From the NCBI GenBank assembly GCA_964549445.1, contig CAZJVS010000024.1, positions 4,162 through 68,161 of the forward strand: DNA of 64,000 bases. The letters run 5' to 3'. Source of the stretch: SpSt-539 sp964549445. GTDB taxonomy: Bacteria; Planctomycetota; Phycisphaerae; UBA1845; UTPLA1. Shown here in pieces: positions 42,201 to 51,943 of the stretch. The position numbers were made by a program, and so were the translations under genes. Numbering within the stretch: position 1 is the stretch's first letter; every line of letters begins with the position of its first letter. The notes under the pieces are model-generated. The model searched no databases. It saw only the letters and a program-made list of their open reading frames with translations, and was not told the DNA's origin.

Positions 42201-45200
42201 TTACGGAGACAAAAGCACCGCGACGAATCCTTGGGTATCGCGACCGTTCACGACGCCGTCGCTGTTGATATCCGCAACGCAGACTTCAACGAGACTCCCC
42301 CCGTGCAGCAGCACGGTAACAAAGAGCGGAATGTCCGCCGTGGTCACGCCGCCGACCGCGTTCATGTCGCCGCTGTGGGCCAGCCCCAATGGGTATTCGT
42401 CCGCTCCGATATCGACGCGGCAGCCCATGATCCGCGGCTGGCCGTCAAAATCGGTTGTCGAGCCGGGAATCGGCACGAACGCCGGATCTCCGGCCTCGAT
42501 GCAAGGAGATGCTGATTGGAGGTGCAGGTTATCGTCGCTATTTCCGGGGATGTTGTCTGGCCCATCCGGATCGACCATCAACGGATCGGCGGTGATATTG
42601 CCTGTTCCGGCAAATCCGCCCTGTATGTCACTGTACGTTACTGTGACTGTCACCGGCGGAACTTGGTTGATCGCGATGCCAGTATTACTCCAAATGATCG
42701 AGTTGCTTAGATTGAGCGTCGTGTCTTGGCCAACGACCACGGTCCCGCCGCCCAATGCCGAATTGCCGACAAGAGAGCAACCTGAGGCGAGCAAGCTTGA
42801 GCCCGTATATAAACCCACTGCCGCGCCCTCAGTCCCCGCTTGGTTGAAAGAGAAAATGCATCCGACCAGCGTGGTATTGCTGGATCCATTAAAAATTCCG
42901 CCCCCGCTTAAGTTGGCAACGTTGCTTTGAAACGTGCATCGCGTGAGCGTTGGTGACGCGGAGGCATTAAACATTCCTGCTCCGTTATTGCCCGAATTGC
43001 CCATGAAAGTGCAATCGGTAAAGACTGGGCTGGCGCCACTCTCGTTCCTCGCACCCCCGCCCCCGCTTGCCCGCGCAGCGTTATTCGAGAAGGTGCAACC
43101 TGTCAGATGCGTGTTTGCCCCAACATTATACATACCTCCGCCCCATTGAGCGGAGTTCCCTGTGAACTGACAGTTAGTGAATTCTGGCTGTCCGCTTGCA
43201 ACCGCGGCGCCGCCGCCGGAGTGGTCCGTCCAGTTGGCCATAATTGAGCAGTTTCGAATCGTCGGAGACCCCGAGACAATGGAGATCCCGCCGCCATCGG
43301 AGTCGGAGCCGTTGCCGCCCACAATGGTGAACCCATCGAGGACCGCAGTGCCATTCACACCACTGCCGGTGACGACCTTGTAAGCATTTTCCCCAATGTT
43401 GGCGAAGTTCGGTCCGTCGTTGCCGTTCAGATCGCCGGAGAGAATTGAATCCGTGGCAGGATTGGCAGTTGCCGGATCGGGGTCCGGCGGGCGCGTCACT
43501 GCGTTATTGATGCCCTCATCGCCGGGAAGACCGCGGAAGCCGCCGTACATCGCAACGCCATTAAGCAGCGTAAAGGTCGCAGATCGCCCGCCGGGTGTGG
43601 ATGGCTTGTAGGTACCGAATGCAACCCAGATTTCCTTGGTTGCACCGCCCGTGCATCCGGCGGCGGCGGTCAATGCCGATTGCAGATTGGTGAAGGCATT
43701 CGTCCAGTCCCGGCCGTTGTTGGCGCCGGTCGCCGAGGACTTGACATAGATCTGCTGAGTGTCGCAGGCATCGCCGATGCCGTTGAAATCACAATCGGAT
43801 TGGGAAGGGTTCGCGAAGGACGGGCAGTTGTCACAGGCATCGCCCCTGCCATCGGTATCGCTGTCCGCCTGATTGTCATTCGCTATGCCCGCGCAATTGT
43901 CGCATGCGTCGCCGAAGCCATCGTTATCGAGATTCAGTTGATCGCCGTTCGGAGCTAACGGACAGTTATCACACACGTCAATTACTCCATCGGTATCCGC
44001 GTCGGATTCACACGCATCGGGATTTCCGTTGGAATTGCAATCGGAGTATCCGAAGACATAGTTGCCGCCGCGATTCAGGTCGCCAATGATTGCCAGATCA
44101 GCGGTGAGCGCGGCAGAGTTAAACGAGCTTGAATTGGGTACAGTCAGCTTTCGCTGGAGCGTCCAAACGGGACCGGTCCTGGCGTACAAATATGCTGCCC
44201 CGCTGCCAGTCTCAAATTGATTCGCTCCAGTGACGATGGCCCTGTCACCGTACAGAGCAAGGAAGTATCCGAAGAAGTCAAATTCGGCCGGATTGGAAGC
44301 GATCAACTTTGCTTGCTGGGTCCACGCGCCGCCGCTGCGGACAAATACGTAAGCTGCCCCGGCGTATTCGACACCAGAGTGGTCATTCCCAATCGACCCG
44401 ACGATCGCCGTATTCCCGTCTATCGCAACTGAAACACCGAATTCATCATGGGCCGCCGAATCGGCTGGAACCAGAATGGCCTGTTCAGTCCATGAACCAG
44501 CGGTTCTGACAAAAATGCGTGCCGAGCCGGCAGCCGTTCCGGCGCCACTATTGTCACTGGATGCACCGACAATCGCTGTGTCCCCTGACAGCGCGACCGA
44601 CTGGCCGAATCGATCACCTGCAGCGGCTCCCAATGCGGTCAGTTTGGCCTGTTGAGTCCAATTTCCCGCGGTGCGAACGAAAACGTAGGCCGATCCGGCG
44701 TCCGCACCACCCGCATTGTCGTCACTATTTGCGCCGATCAGTGCTGTGTCACCATCCAGGGCGACAGCGTTGCCAAATGAATCGTTCGGCGCGGCGTCGG
44801 AGGCCGTCAGCTTTGTTTGCTGCGTCCAGGTGTTTGCGGAGCGAACGAAGACGTACGCTGAACCCGCGTTCAGACCGCCGGAATTATCGTCGAGTAGCGC
44901 TCCAATCACAACGCTGTCACCCGAGACGGCGACCGAATAGCCGAACCAGTCAATCGCTGATCCATCGGCGGCGATCAGTTTGGCTTGTTCGGTCCACGCG
45001 TGGTTAGACTGTACGAAGACATACGCCGATCCCGCGTCACTTCCTCCCGCGTTATCATCACTAGACGCTCCGGTTACAAATGTGTTGCCGAAAATGGAGA
45101 CCGACCTGCCAAAGTTATCACCGCTCATCGTGTCGGAGCCGGTAAGCACAGCCCCAAGACTCGATATCTCGCATTTGTCCGCTACTCCGTTGCTGTTGCA

Positions 45201-47765
45201 ATCGCTTTCGCACGCATCGCCGACGCCGTCGGAATTGCAGTCCGCCTGTGACGCGTTCGCGACCAGTGGACAATTGTCGCAGCCGTCGCCCCGGCCGTCC
45301 GCGTCAGCATCGCCCTGACCGGGATTGGCGACGGACGGACAGTTATCACAAGCATCGCCGAGGCCGTCGCTATCGCTGTTTTGTTGATTCGGGTTGTAAA
45401 TCAGCGGGCAGTTATCGCAGTTGTCAATGACTCCGTCGGTATCCGCGTCCAGTTCGCACGAGTCGGGAAGATTGTTGTTGTTGCAGTCCTTTAGTTCAAA
45501 AATGTACGCGGATCCGGAATCGAACGCGCTGACATGATCGTCAAAGAGCGCACCCAAAACCGCCGTGTTACCGGAGAGCGCCACGGACGCTCCAAGACCA
45601 TCGCCATTCGCGCCATCTGCGGCAATGACACGGGATTGCGGCGTCCAGGTTGCGCCCGTTCGCACGAAGTAGTAAGCTGATCCGACGACGGGCACTCCCG
45701 GTGCGTTCCCATTCTGCGCGCCGATAATCGCCCGCTCGCCCGAAATCGCCACTCCCATTCCGAGCCACGTATTCGCCGCGGCGTCAGGGACGGAGAATTG
45801 CGCTTGCTGGGTCCAAACGGTCCCGGAGCGGACGAAAGCAACTGCCAATCCCGCGTCGGGTACGCCGCCAACGTCATGAAACGGCGAGCCGACGATGACT
45901 GTGTCGCCCGAGATGGCAGCAGATCGTCCGAACTGGAAGCCGTCCCCGGGACTCTGCGCGATGAGTTTTGCCTGCTGGCTCCAATTGGCGCCGGAGCGGA
46001 CGAAAACGTAAGCTGATCCGGCGTCCGTCGTCGAGGTGTGGTCATCAAGGATTGCGCCGATCACGGCTGTGTCAGCCGAAAGCGCAACCGAAAAGCCGAA
46101 GTAGTCTTCTGTCGCAGCGTCGGCGGCGACAAGCTGGGCCTGCTGGGTCCACGCCGTTCCCGAACGGACAAAGACGTACGCTGATCCCGCGTTAAACCCG
46201 CCTGCATGGTCGTCGCCCCACGCACCGATGATGGCCGTATCACCGTCCAGTGCCACGGAACCTCCGAACTCATCCCCGGCTGCCGCATCGGCGCCGATGA
46301 GCTTCGCCTGTTCGCTCCAGACTGTGCCGGAACGAACGAAAACGTATGCCGCGCCTGCGTCCTCGCCGCCGGCGTGGTCATCCCGGTACGCACCGATGAT
46401 TGCGGTATCTCCGAAAATCGCCACGGAATTTCCAAATCGATCCCCAGCCGCGGCATCGGACGCAGTTAGCTTGGCTTGTTGAATCCAATTGGCTCCGTTT
46501 CGCACGAAAACGTATGCCGCACCCGCGTCGGTTCCTCCGGCGTGATCGTCCTGATAGGCGCCGATCACGGCTGTGTCTCCGGAAATTGCCACACGAATCC
46601 CGAAGTAGTCGAAGCCCGCGGCGTCCGAAGCAATGAGCTTTGCAACCTGGGCATACAATTCGCAATCATTCGGAACACCATCGCTGTTGCAGTCTGGTTC
46701 GCAATCGTCGGGGACGCCGTTCGCGTTGCAGTCGGCGGCTTCAAGCAGGGCACCAATCGAAATCCGGGCCGGATCGTCGGCGGCCACCGCGTTCGTCATT
46801 CCCAGCGTTCCATGGTTGTGGTTCGAGGTATGGTCCAGCACGCGCTGTCCGGCGCTCTCGTCAAGTGGCCAGTAACCGATCAAGCCGGATTCAGTCCCGT
46901 TGAGCCGCTTGAATCGGTTGGCTTGGATCTGGGATTGCGACCGACCGACGTTCCAAAGTCGAATCTCGTCCAGACCACCATTCCAGGGATGCGAGAAATC
47001 CGGATTCCGTCGAAAGCCCCATTGCAGCGCCGTCGTGTTGCCGACGCCGGCCGGAACGCTTCCGGACGCCACTTGAATTCCGTCTCGATAAATCCGCAGT
47101 GTCCCCGCGGTACGGGCGAACGCGATGTGATACCACTGCCCCAGCGACCACAAAAGCGGGCCGGATGCCAGATCGACGATGCCATCCTGGCCGGCGATGA
47201 AATTAATGTTGGCGCTTGTGCCGCCGTTACTGAGGGCGCCCTGCCAGTTGTCGAGCGCCTCGTTGCTGAACAGGACCCGATGATCGCCTGCGAGGACGAG
47301 CGGCCGCACCCACATCTCGACGGTGAAGTCACCGGTCCCAAAGGCGTAGGACGCATTGCCGGGAACGCGAAGATACTTGCCAGTGCCGTCGCACTGCACC
47401 GCGTAGCTGACCGCGTCACAATCGTCCGGTACGCCGTTGCCGTTGCAATCAGCTTCGCAGGCATCACCCGTGCCGTCGCCGTTGCAATCTTCCTGGCCGG
47501 GGTTTGCGACGAGCGGGCAGTTATCCGTTGCGTCCGGTACCCCGTCGCTGTCGCCGTCCACGCCAAGCAAGGAAGCGTTGCCCGCGCCGGATTGAATCGC
47601 GCGGTTGTCGGCCGGGACACCGGTTCCGGCCATGGTACCGCTGGCCTTCAGATTCGCTTCGACCATCACGTCCGTTTCGGCGACCGGGGGCGCGGCGAAG
47701 ATCGAAACCGTGCCGAGCAGCCAAAGCGCGACGGATAGAATCAGTCCCCATAGAGTGTGCTTCAT
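42201..47765 (-). CDS. Giant surface protein: LamG, two 7-repeat FG-GAP propellers, TSP3, beta-helix, dockerin-like tail
   Basis: 1,854 residues. In order: signal peptide; thrombospondin type 3 unit; LamG-like domain (about 125-310, FTVEMWVRPL); seven FG-GAP repeats of about 55 residues (FGNSVAIFGDTAIIGA ... GAAYVFVR); TSP3 calcium repeats; seven more FG-GAP repeats (the last degraded); TSP3; a right-handed beta-helix (ATGANNGRDWTNAF, GGG-rich rungs); and a dockerin-like tail with DINSDGVVNGRDTQGFVAVLL. Each seven-repeat block should fold as one beta-propeller. A calcium-dependent adhesin is a reasonable guess. ATG 47765 has AGGAG 9 nt upstream. Confidence 0.82.
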   Translation of the reverse strand: MKHTLWGLILSVALWLLGTVSIFAAPPVAETDVMVEANLKASGTMAGTGVPADNRAIQSGAGNASLLGVDGDSDGVPDATDNCPLVANPGQEDCNGDGTGDACEADCNGNGVPDDCDAVSYAVQCDGTGKYLRVPGNASYAFGTGDFTVEMWVRPLVLAGDHRVLFSNEALDNWQGALSNGGTSANINFIAGQDGIVDLASGPLLWSLGQWYHIAFARTAGTLRIYRDGIQVASGSVPAGVGNTTALQWGFRRNPDFSHPWNGGLDEIRLWNVGRSQSQIQANRFKRLNGTESGLIGYWPLDESAGQRVLDHTSNHNHGTLGMTNAVAADDPARISIGALLEAADCNANGVPDDCEPDCNSDGVPNDCELYAQVAKLIASDAAGFDYFGIRVAISGDTAVIGAYQDDHAGGTDAGAAYVFVRNGANWIQQAKLTASDAAAGDRFGNSVAIFGDTAIIGAYRDDHAGGEDAGAAYVFVRSGTVWSEQAKLIGADAAAGDEFGGSVALDGDTAIIGAWGDDHAGGFNAGSAYVFVRSGTAWTQQAQLVAADAATEDYFGFSVALSADTAVIGAILDDHTSTTDAGSAYVFVRSGANWSQQAKLIAQSPGDGFQFGRSAAISGDTVIVGSPFHDVGGVPDAGLAVAFVRSGTVWTQQAQFSVPDAAANTWLGMGVAISGERAIIGAQNGNAPGVPVVGSAYYFVRTGATWTPQSRVIAADGANGDGLGASVALSGNTAVLGALFDDHVSAFDSGSAYIFELKDCNNNNLPDSCELDADTDGVIDNCDNCPLIYNPNQQNSDSDGLGDACDNCPSVANPGQGDADADGRGDGCDNCPLVANASQADCNSDGVGDACESDCNSNGVADKCEISSLGAVLTGSDTMSGDNFGRSVSIFGNTFVTGASSDDNAGGSDAGSAYVFVQSNHAWTEQAKLIAADGSAIDWFGYSVAVSGDSVVIGALLDDNSGGLNAGSAYVFVRSANTWTQQTKLTASDAAPNDSFGNAVALDGDTALIGANSDDNAGGADAGSAYVFVRTAGNWTQQAKLTALGAAAGDRFGQSVALSGDTAIVGASSDNSGAGTAAGSARIFVRTAGSWTEQAILVPADSAAHDEFGVSVAIDGNTAIVGSIGNDHSGVEYAGAAYVFVRSGGAWTQQAKLIASNPAEFDFFGYFLALYGDRAIVTGANQFETGSGAAYLYARTGPVWTLQRKLTVPNSSSFNSAALTADLAIIGDLNRGGNYVFGYSDCNSNGNPDACESDADTDGVIDVCDNCPLAPNGDQLNLDNDGFGDACDNCAGIANDNQADSDTDGRGDACDNCPSFANPSQSDCDFNGIGDACDTQQIYVKSSATGANNGRDWTNAFTNLQSALTAAAGCTGGATKEIWVAFGTYKPSTPGGRSATFTLLNGVAMYGGFRGLPGDEGINNAVTRPPDPDPATANPATDSILSGDLNGNDGPNFANIGENAYKVVTGSGVNGTAVLDGFTIVGGNGSDSDGGGISIVSGSPTIRNCSIMANWTDHSGGGAAVASGQPEFTNCQFTGNSAQWGGGMYNVGANTHLTGCTFSNNAARASGGGGARNESGASPVFTDCTFMGNSGNNGAGMFNASASPTLTRCTFQSNVANLSGGGIFNGSSNTTLVGCIFSFNQAGTEGAAVGLYTGSSLLASGCSLVGNSALGGGTVVVGQDTTLNLSNSIIWSNTGIAINQVPPVTVTVTYSDIQGGFAGTGNITADPLMVDPDGPDNIPGNSDDNLHLQSASPCIEAGDPAFVPIPGSTTDFDGQPRIMGCRVDIGADEYPLGLAHSGDMNAVGGVTTADIPLFVTVLLHGGSLVEVCVADINSDGVVNGRDTQGFVAVLLSP

Positions 47766-48857
47766 AGCGACGGCTCCTAAATAATCTGTCAGAAACGAGT
47801 GGCTGATCCGAACTGGGCGCGACGGTTGAACCGAATCCAACGCGTTCGCCCCCCGGCACGAAAGTGTGCATGGCCGGCAATTACGGGACACGCCCGGTAG
47901 AGAATATCCTACCTCAACACGTGCTTCCGATTCAAGCCCGAGAGAGAGTGTTGGGCGGCGTAGCGTTCAGTGGCAATCGTCACGAGGTTGTGGAACGCCA
48001 GACCAGTTGGCCGCCGCGCAATGCACCGCTGCCCCGCCTCACTCAATCACTGGACCGCGGTACGCGGTCGCTTCCGAAGCCCTGCGGAACGCCGGCCATT
48101 CTTTCTATCAGCGAAACCGCGTGGGCCCGGTGCCTTCGCAATCAAACGGCCTCCACGCCGCACGGCGAAGCTGCGCGATCGCAGAATCACCGCGGCCCCG
48201 GAGATTTTGCGCGCCCCGCCCCAACGGGCCCGGGATAACCAGTATGGCGACACGCTATGTCCGGCTCTCTATCGGCTGCTATCGGCTGCTATCGTCAAAA
48301 AAGAGCGCGCCACGTTTCAAAGCGGGACGCCAGACGACCGATGACCGAGATTGGACCGCCGGACAGCCAGGACCCCCGTCCCATCAAATCCCGTCTAATC
48401 CCAGCAAAAAACTAAGAGGGGCGGTCGCCGTGAGTCCGAACCCCCGAAAGTGCAAGGGTCCTGTTATGCCGACCGCGATGAACTCCGCGGATTGCCAATC
48501 AACGCCAACCACCGCCAACCACCGCCAACCACCGCCCTCATCTCAATTCCCGCCGCCGGCCGACCCGACCCCAGTGCGAATTCTCACCGTTCTAACTTTC
48601 TCGCCTCCCCGGACTCCACGCCCGATGCGGCCCCCGGCCGCCTCCTGCCTAAAATCCGCATTCCGCAATCGAATCGCGCTTCTCCGTTCCGAGGGTTTAT
48701 TGCGCGTTGTTGCGGGTTTCTCCGCGTTCTCCGGGTTTATTCAAAAGGCGCCCCCTGCACCCGGTTCACCCCTTCTTCTCTTCTTCCGGCTCTTGCGCGT
48801 TCTTTCGGGTTTTCGAAGGTTCTTCAGTTCTCGCCCACCCCGGCCGCCATGCTGCGT
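47766..48857. other. 1.1 kb spacer with short repeats, no gene supported
   Basis: Contains the promoter of the giant gene and little else. ATCGGCTGCT is repeated 2.4 times (48271-48294) and a 10-bp ACCGCCAACC unit about four times (48501-48540). The stretch 48700-48840 is low-complexity with degenerate GTTCTCCGGGTTT-type repeats. Frames across it have no family resemblance or ribosome-binding sites. Confidence 0.5.
47906..47935 (-). promoter_or_regulatory. Promoter of the giant surface protein gene
   Basis: Minus-strand TTGAAT (47930-47935), 18-nt spacer, TAGGAT (47906-47911), leaving a leader of about 135 nt. Confidence 0.45.
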
Positions 48858-49466
48858 CTAATAGAAAATCGACAGCACCAGGTGCTGCTCGCTCGACATC
48901 TTCGCCTCGAACACCCCGACCGACGCAACCACGTCTTTGATGTAGATGTCCGGGTGGTGGTCCAGCCACTCATTGATGGAGTAATCGAGATTCTGGAGTG
49001 CGCTCCCGCTCATCCGCGCGTGGAACGTGTGCACGCGCGTCGCGCCCTGGTCCTGCGGTGCCAACGGCCGTCGAAACTTGAATTCGCCCGCCCCGGCCCC
49101 GCGCGCCCCGAGCGTCTTGATCGCAGAACCTCCCTCGACGCGCGGACCTTTCGGCTCTTCGTTCGGTTCACTCATCGTCGAGTCATTGCCGTTCGCCGCG
49201 TTCATCGCCGGCTCGGCGACCGCCACGCGCGCCGGCGGTTCCATCGTCGCCGTCCCCGCCAATGCCGCGTCGACGGCCGGTGCCGCGGCCGTCGTCGGAA
49301 GGTTCAGCAGGCCCGATTGGCTCATCGCTACCTGCTTCTTCAGATTCTCAACACACGGCGGGCAGAGCCAGACCCCCTTGACCGTCCCGGCCTGCTTCTT
49401 CTGGATCTGCTCCATCGTGATCGTGGCGTGACACTTCTGACACGAGGGTGCGGGCTGCGCGGACAT
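48858..49466 (-). CDS. Zinc-ribbon protein, unknown function
   Basis: 202 residues, soluble. An N-terminal zinc ribbon (CQKCHATI ... CPPC), an Ala/Pro-rich low-complexity middle and a conserved-looking C-terminal domain of about 60 residues (VHTFHARMSGSALQNLDYSI ... HLVLSIFY). The C-terminal part resembles a small alpha/beta domain that could be catalytic or RNA-related, but I cannot name it. GAGAGG lies 5 nt before the ATG. Confidence 0.6.
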   Translation of the reverse strand: MSAQPAPSCQKCHATITMEQIQKKQAGTVKGVWLCPPCVENLKKQVAMSQSGLLNLPTTAAAPAVDAALAGTATMEPPARVAVAEPAMNAANGNDSTMSEPNEEPKGPRVEGGSAIKTLGARGAGAGEFKFRRPLAPQDQGATRVHTFHARMSGSALQNLDYSINEWLDHHPDIYIKDVVASVGVFEAKMSSEQHLVLSIFY

Positions 49467-49626
49467 ATGTGCCTCTCAGCGAAAGAAGGGAACAAGCGCC
49501 CGCCGCGAAGCGGGCGATCCTGCCGTTTACATTATAAATCGAATTCCCTTCCGATTTGTAACCCTTCGCGCATTCGCCCCGCCGCCTTGCGGCCGCGTGA
49601 CCCCCGCACTAGACTTTTGATACAAA

Positions 49627-49680
49627 CTGCGATGGAGTCCGCCCAAATCGGTCGCCGCGGCGGCCTGATGACTCCTACCG
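49627..49680 (+). ncRNA. Fluoride riboswitch aptamer (crcB motif)
   Basis: Matches the crcB RNA class: GCGATGGAGTCCGCC ... AAATCGG ... GGCCTGATGACTCC, nearly identical in layout to the well-known Thermotoga example. The P1-type pairing is GGAGTC (49634-49639) with GACTCC (49670-49675). It lies directly before crcB, its usual target. Confidence 0.9.
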
Positions 49681-49740
49681 ATCTGGTAGGAGCCGTGTCT
49701 CCTGCCAACAACCGGAAACCCGACTCAAGGCAGGAGTCCG
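49672..49740 (+). promoter_or_regulatory. Fluoride riboswitch expression platform hiding the crcB ribosome site
   Basis: Four related segments can pair in alternatives: CTCCTACC (49672-49679), GGTAGGAG (49685-49692), CTCCTGCC (49699-49706) and GGCAGGAG (49729-49736), the last carrying the ribosome-binding AGGAG. Without fluoride, the first pairs the second and the third hides the fourth. With the aptamer holding part of the first, the second can pair the third and free the fourth. Confidence 0.7.
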
Positions 49741-50130
49741 ATGCTTAACACGCTCATTCACAACAAGTACATCCTGATCCTCCTGGGCGGCGGCCTCGGC
49801 TCGCTGCTCCGCTACCTCGTCCAGGGTTGGAGCCAGCGAATCACTTTCGGCGTTTTTCCAATCGGAACCCTGATCGTCAACGTCGTCGGCTGCTTCGCCA
49901 TCGGCCTGCTCGCGACCGCCCCCTTCGCCCGCCCCGAATACCGTACCGGTCTTGTGATCGGACTGCTCGGCGGCTTCACTACCTACTCGGCCTTCGGCTG
50001 GGAGACCTTCTCGCTCGCCAACGATCGCCAGACCCTTGCCGCATTCGCAAACATCCTGCTCAGCGTCGCGCTCGGCCTCGCCGCCGTCTGGTTCGGCTAC
50101 CGCCTCTCCGAGCGAGTTTTTGGAGTATGA
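49741..50130 (+). CDS. crcB: Fluoride exporter CrcB/FluC
   Basis: 129-residue membrane protein forming dimeric fluoride channels that lower cytoplasmic fluoride. Family signatures: GGGLGSLLRY near the N-terminus, FPIGTLIVNVVGCFAIG and the phenylalanine-box region GFTTYSAFGWET. Four membrane segments. Controlled by the fluoride riboswitch above. The stop overlaps the next gene's upstream ATG. Confidence 0.95.
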   Translation: MLNTLIHNKYILILLGGGLGSLLRYLVQGWSQRITFGVFPIGTLIVNVVGCFAIGLLATAPFARPEYRTGLVIGLLGGFTTYSAFGWETFSLANDRQTLAAFANILLSVALGLAAVWFGYRLSERVFGV

Positions 50131-50132
50131 AC

Positions 50133-50483
50133 ATGAAACTCGAAGGTGAAGCTCAACTCCTGCGAATTTTCATCGGCGAAAGCGACACGTGGCACGGCAA
50201 GCCCGTCTACGAAGCAATCGTGCTGAAAGCGCGCGAGTTGCACATGGCCGGCGCAACCGTCCTCCGTGGACCGATGGGCTTCGGGGCCAAGAGTCGCCTG
50301 CACACCGCAAAGGTCCTGCGCCTATCGGAAGACCTTCCGATCGTCATCGATATTGTCGACAGCAAGGAGAAGATCGAGCAACTGCTGCCCCACATCGACC
50401 AGATGGTCAGTGAGGGACTCGTCACGCTCGAACCCGTGCACGTCATCAAATACAGAGCCGGCGACAATGTGTCGCCGGCCTGA
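50133..50483 (+). CDS. DUF190 family protein, PII-like
   Basis: 116-residue cytosolic protein (PF02641), often found next to crcB. It contains LRIFIGESD, the ARELHMAGATVLRGPMGFG segment and LPIVIDIVDSKEKI. The family has a PII-like fold and may sense nucleotides or ions in fluoride resistance. ATG 50133 (TGGAG 7 nt upstream) is preferred; ATG 50127 overlaps the crcB stop. Co-transcribed with crcB and therefore under the riboswitch. Confidence 0.85.
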   Translation: MKLEGEAQLLRIFIGESDTWHGKPVYEAIVLKARELHMAGATVLRGPMGFGAKSRLHTAKVLRLSEDLPIVIDIVDSKEKIEQLLPHIDQMVSEGLVTLEPVHVIKYRAGDNVSPA

Positions 50484-50516
50484 GTGGAAACAAGTTTGAA
50501 GCGAATCGCCGCCGAA

Positions 50517-51449
50517 TCAGCGGCGGCCGCGGAACCGCCGAACCCCGACCACCAGCGGAAGCATCGTCGCAAGTCCGAGCAAGCCCGGAGTCGCGCCCGC
50601 TCCGCAAACCGGCGTCAATCCGAGCGGTGAGCCGCTGCCGACCTGAACCTGGTAGCCGCTGTTTCCGACGGCCTGGGCCGTCTGGTCTCCATTCACCGAG
50701 AACGCGGTGACGCCGAACGCACCCGGGCTCTGCGGTTCGAGAATGAGCTGCATCGTCACCGTCTCGCCCGCCACGAGCGACCCGATGTTGAAGGTCACCG
50801 CGCCGCCATTGATCTGACCAGTCTGGGCCAGGGCCGAACCGGCCGGCTGCGAAGGACCCATGTCGGCCGAGACGAACGCCGTCGCGTCCGGCAGCGGGAT
50901 CGAGACGAGCACATCGTTTGCCCCGCCCGTCCCGATGTTGCGAAGCTCGACATCGAAGGCCGCCGGCTCGCCAACCTGAAGCGGGTTGGCCCGCGGCGTG
51001 ACGGTCATCTGAAAGACCGGCTTGAGGTCGCCCTTGGTAACAAAGCTCACCTCGGAGCTATAGCCGATGCCCGCAGAGTTGATTGCGTAAGCCCGGACGA
51101 AGTACTTCGTGCCCGGCGTGAGGCCGTGGAATGTCGTTGCAAAACCGCCGACGCCGGCGCCCTCCTGCAACTGAAAGCCATCGGCCGTCGGCTGACCGGT
51201 CGTGTTCCAGCAGATGCCCCGTGCGGTGACTTCCGCGCCGCCATCGCTCGTTACGATTCCGCCGAAGACCGCGCTGGTCAAGCTGATCGACGTCACGCTG
51301 AGCGGAGATACGGTCGGAACGTCCGCGGCGAACGACGCCCCTGTCGCTGCCAGCGTGCTGAATGCCGCGGCAGCGCACACGAATACCGGGCGCAGCGATG
51401 CACTGGGTCGAATCCGACGGGTTGAATTCGTCGACGTGGAGTTACTCAT
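50517..51449 (-). CDS. Secreted protein with FN3-like and CARDB/DUF11-like domains and CGxG tail
   Basis: 310 residues: signal peptide (to AAGASFAAD region), a fibronectin type III-like domain (about 45-145, LTPGTKYFVRAYAINSAG), a DUF11/CARDB-like beta-sandwich (VTPRANPLQVGEPAAFDVEL) and a C-terminus of TPVCGAGATP, hydrophobic helix, RRFRGRR. That end resembles the tail of the protein at 17638-19116 and may be a sorting signal. ATG 51449 follows a weak purine-rich site. Confidence 0.72.
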   Translation of the reverse strand: MSNSTSTNSTRRIRPSASLRPVFVCAAAAFSTLAATGASFAADVPTVSPLSVTSISLTSAVFGGIVTSDGGAEVTARGICWNTTGQPTADGFQLQEGAGVGGFATTFHGLTPGTKYFVRAYAINSAGIGYSSEVSFVTKGDLKPVFQMTVTPRANPLQVGEPAAFDVELRNIGTGGANDVLVSIPLPDATAFVSADMGPSQPAGSALAQTGQINGGAVTFNIGSLVAGETVTMQLILEPQSPGAFGVTAFSVNGDQTAQAVGNSGYQVQVGSGSPLGLTPVCGAGATPGLLGLATMLPLVVGVRRFRGRR

Positions 51450-51943
51450 GACTTTGCCCCCAAACCTGGAATCTCGAATCGCTTTTGCTGACACACGGCG
51501 TCCTGTTGCGCCATGTGAAGATGTCTTCGTCGCGCGGCCGGAATCACTCGCCAGTTCGGAGTGTCGGAGCGGCCTCGACGCGCCTGGATTCCCCCAACTG
51601 TCTTACTCGGTCGATTTCCCGCCCGACATTCGGATCGATTTTCAGCACTGGCAGAATTCCGTCCGAGCGCAGCAGTGCAGTCGCCAGAGTCTGATCGATC
51701 GGAAAGCAGCCGAAGCGGTTCGCGGACCTTCCGGACGAGGAGCGCGGGCTGTCGTTACGATAACTGTACAATTCGATCCGGAGTTGGCGAGTGACGCGGC
51801 AATGAATCGCTGGAGAGCGTCGGTTCGTGCTGCCACATCATCCGATAATTGCGCCGGAGACTATGCCGCCGAGGATTTCGGATAACCCCTTGCTCGGCTA
51901 TCCGTTTTGACAATTCTCCCGCGCTACGTTCCCCTCTAGTCGC
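51450..51943. other. Gene-free stretch, nothing recognised
   Basis: About 490 nt between the secreted protein gene and the glycosyltransferases. Short open frames occur on both strands but lack ribosome-binding sites or family resemblance. No tRNA, clear hairpin or repeat was seen. Confidence 0.4.

Noticed and set aside
48501..48540. CRISPR-like repeat array
   Set aside because: The units are 10 bp, contiguous and without spacers; no cas genes are present.
51544..51771. 75-residue minus-strand ORF in the gene-free stretch before the glycosyltransferases
   Set aside because: No ribosome-binding site, no hydrophobic or domain pattern, and no sign of conservation.
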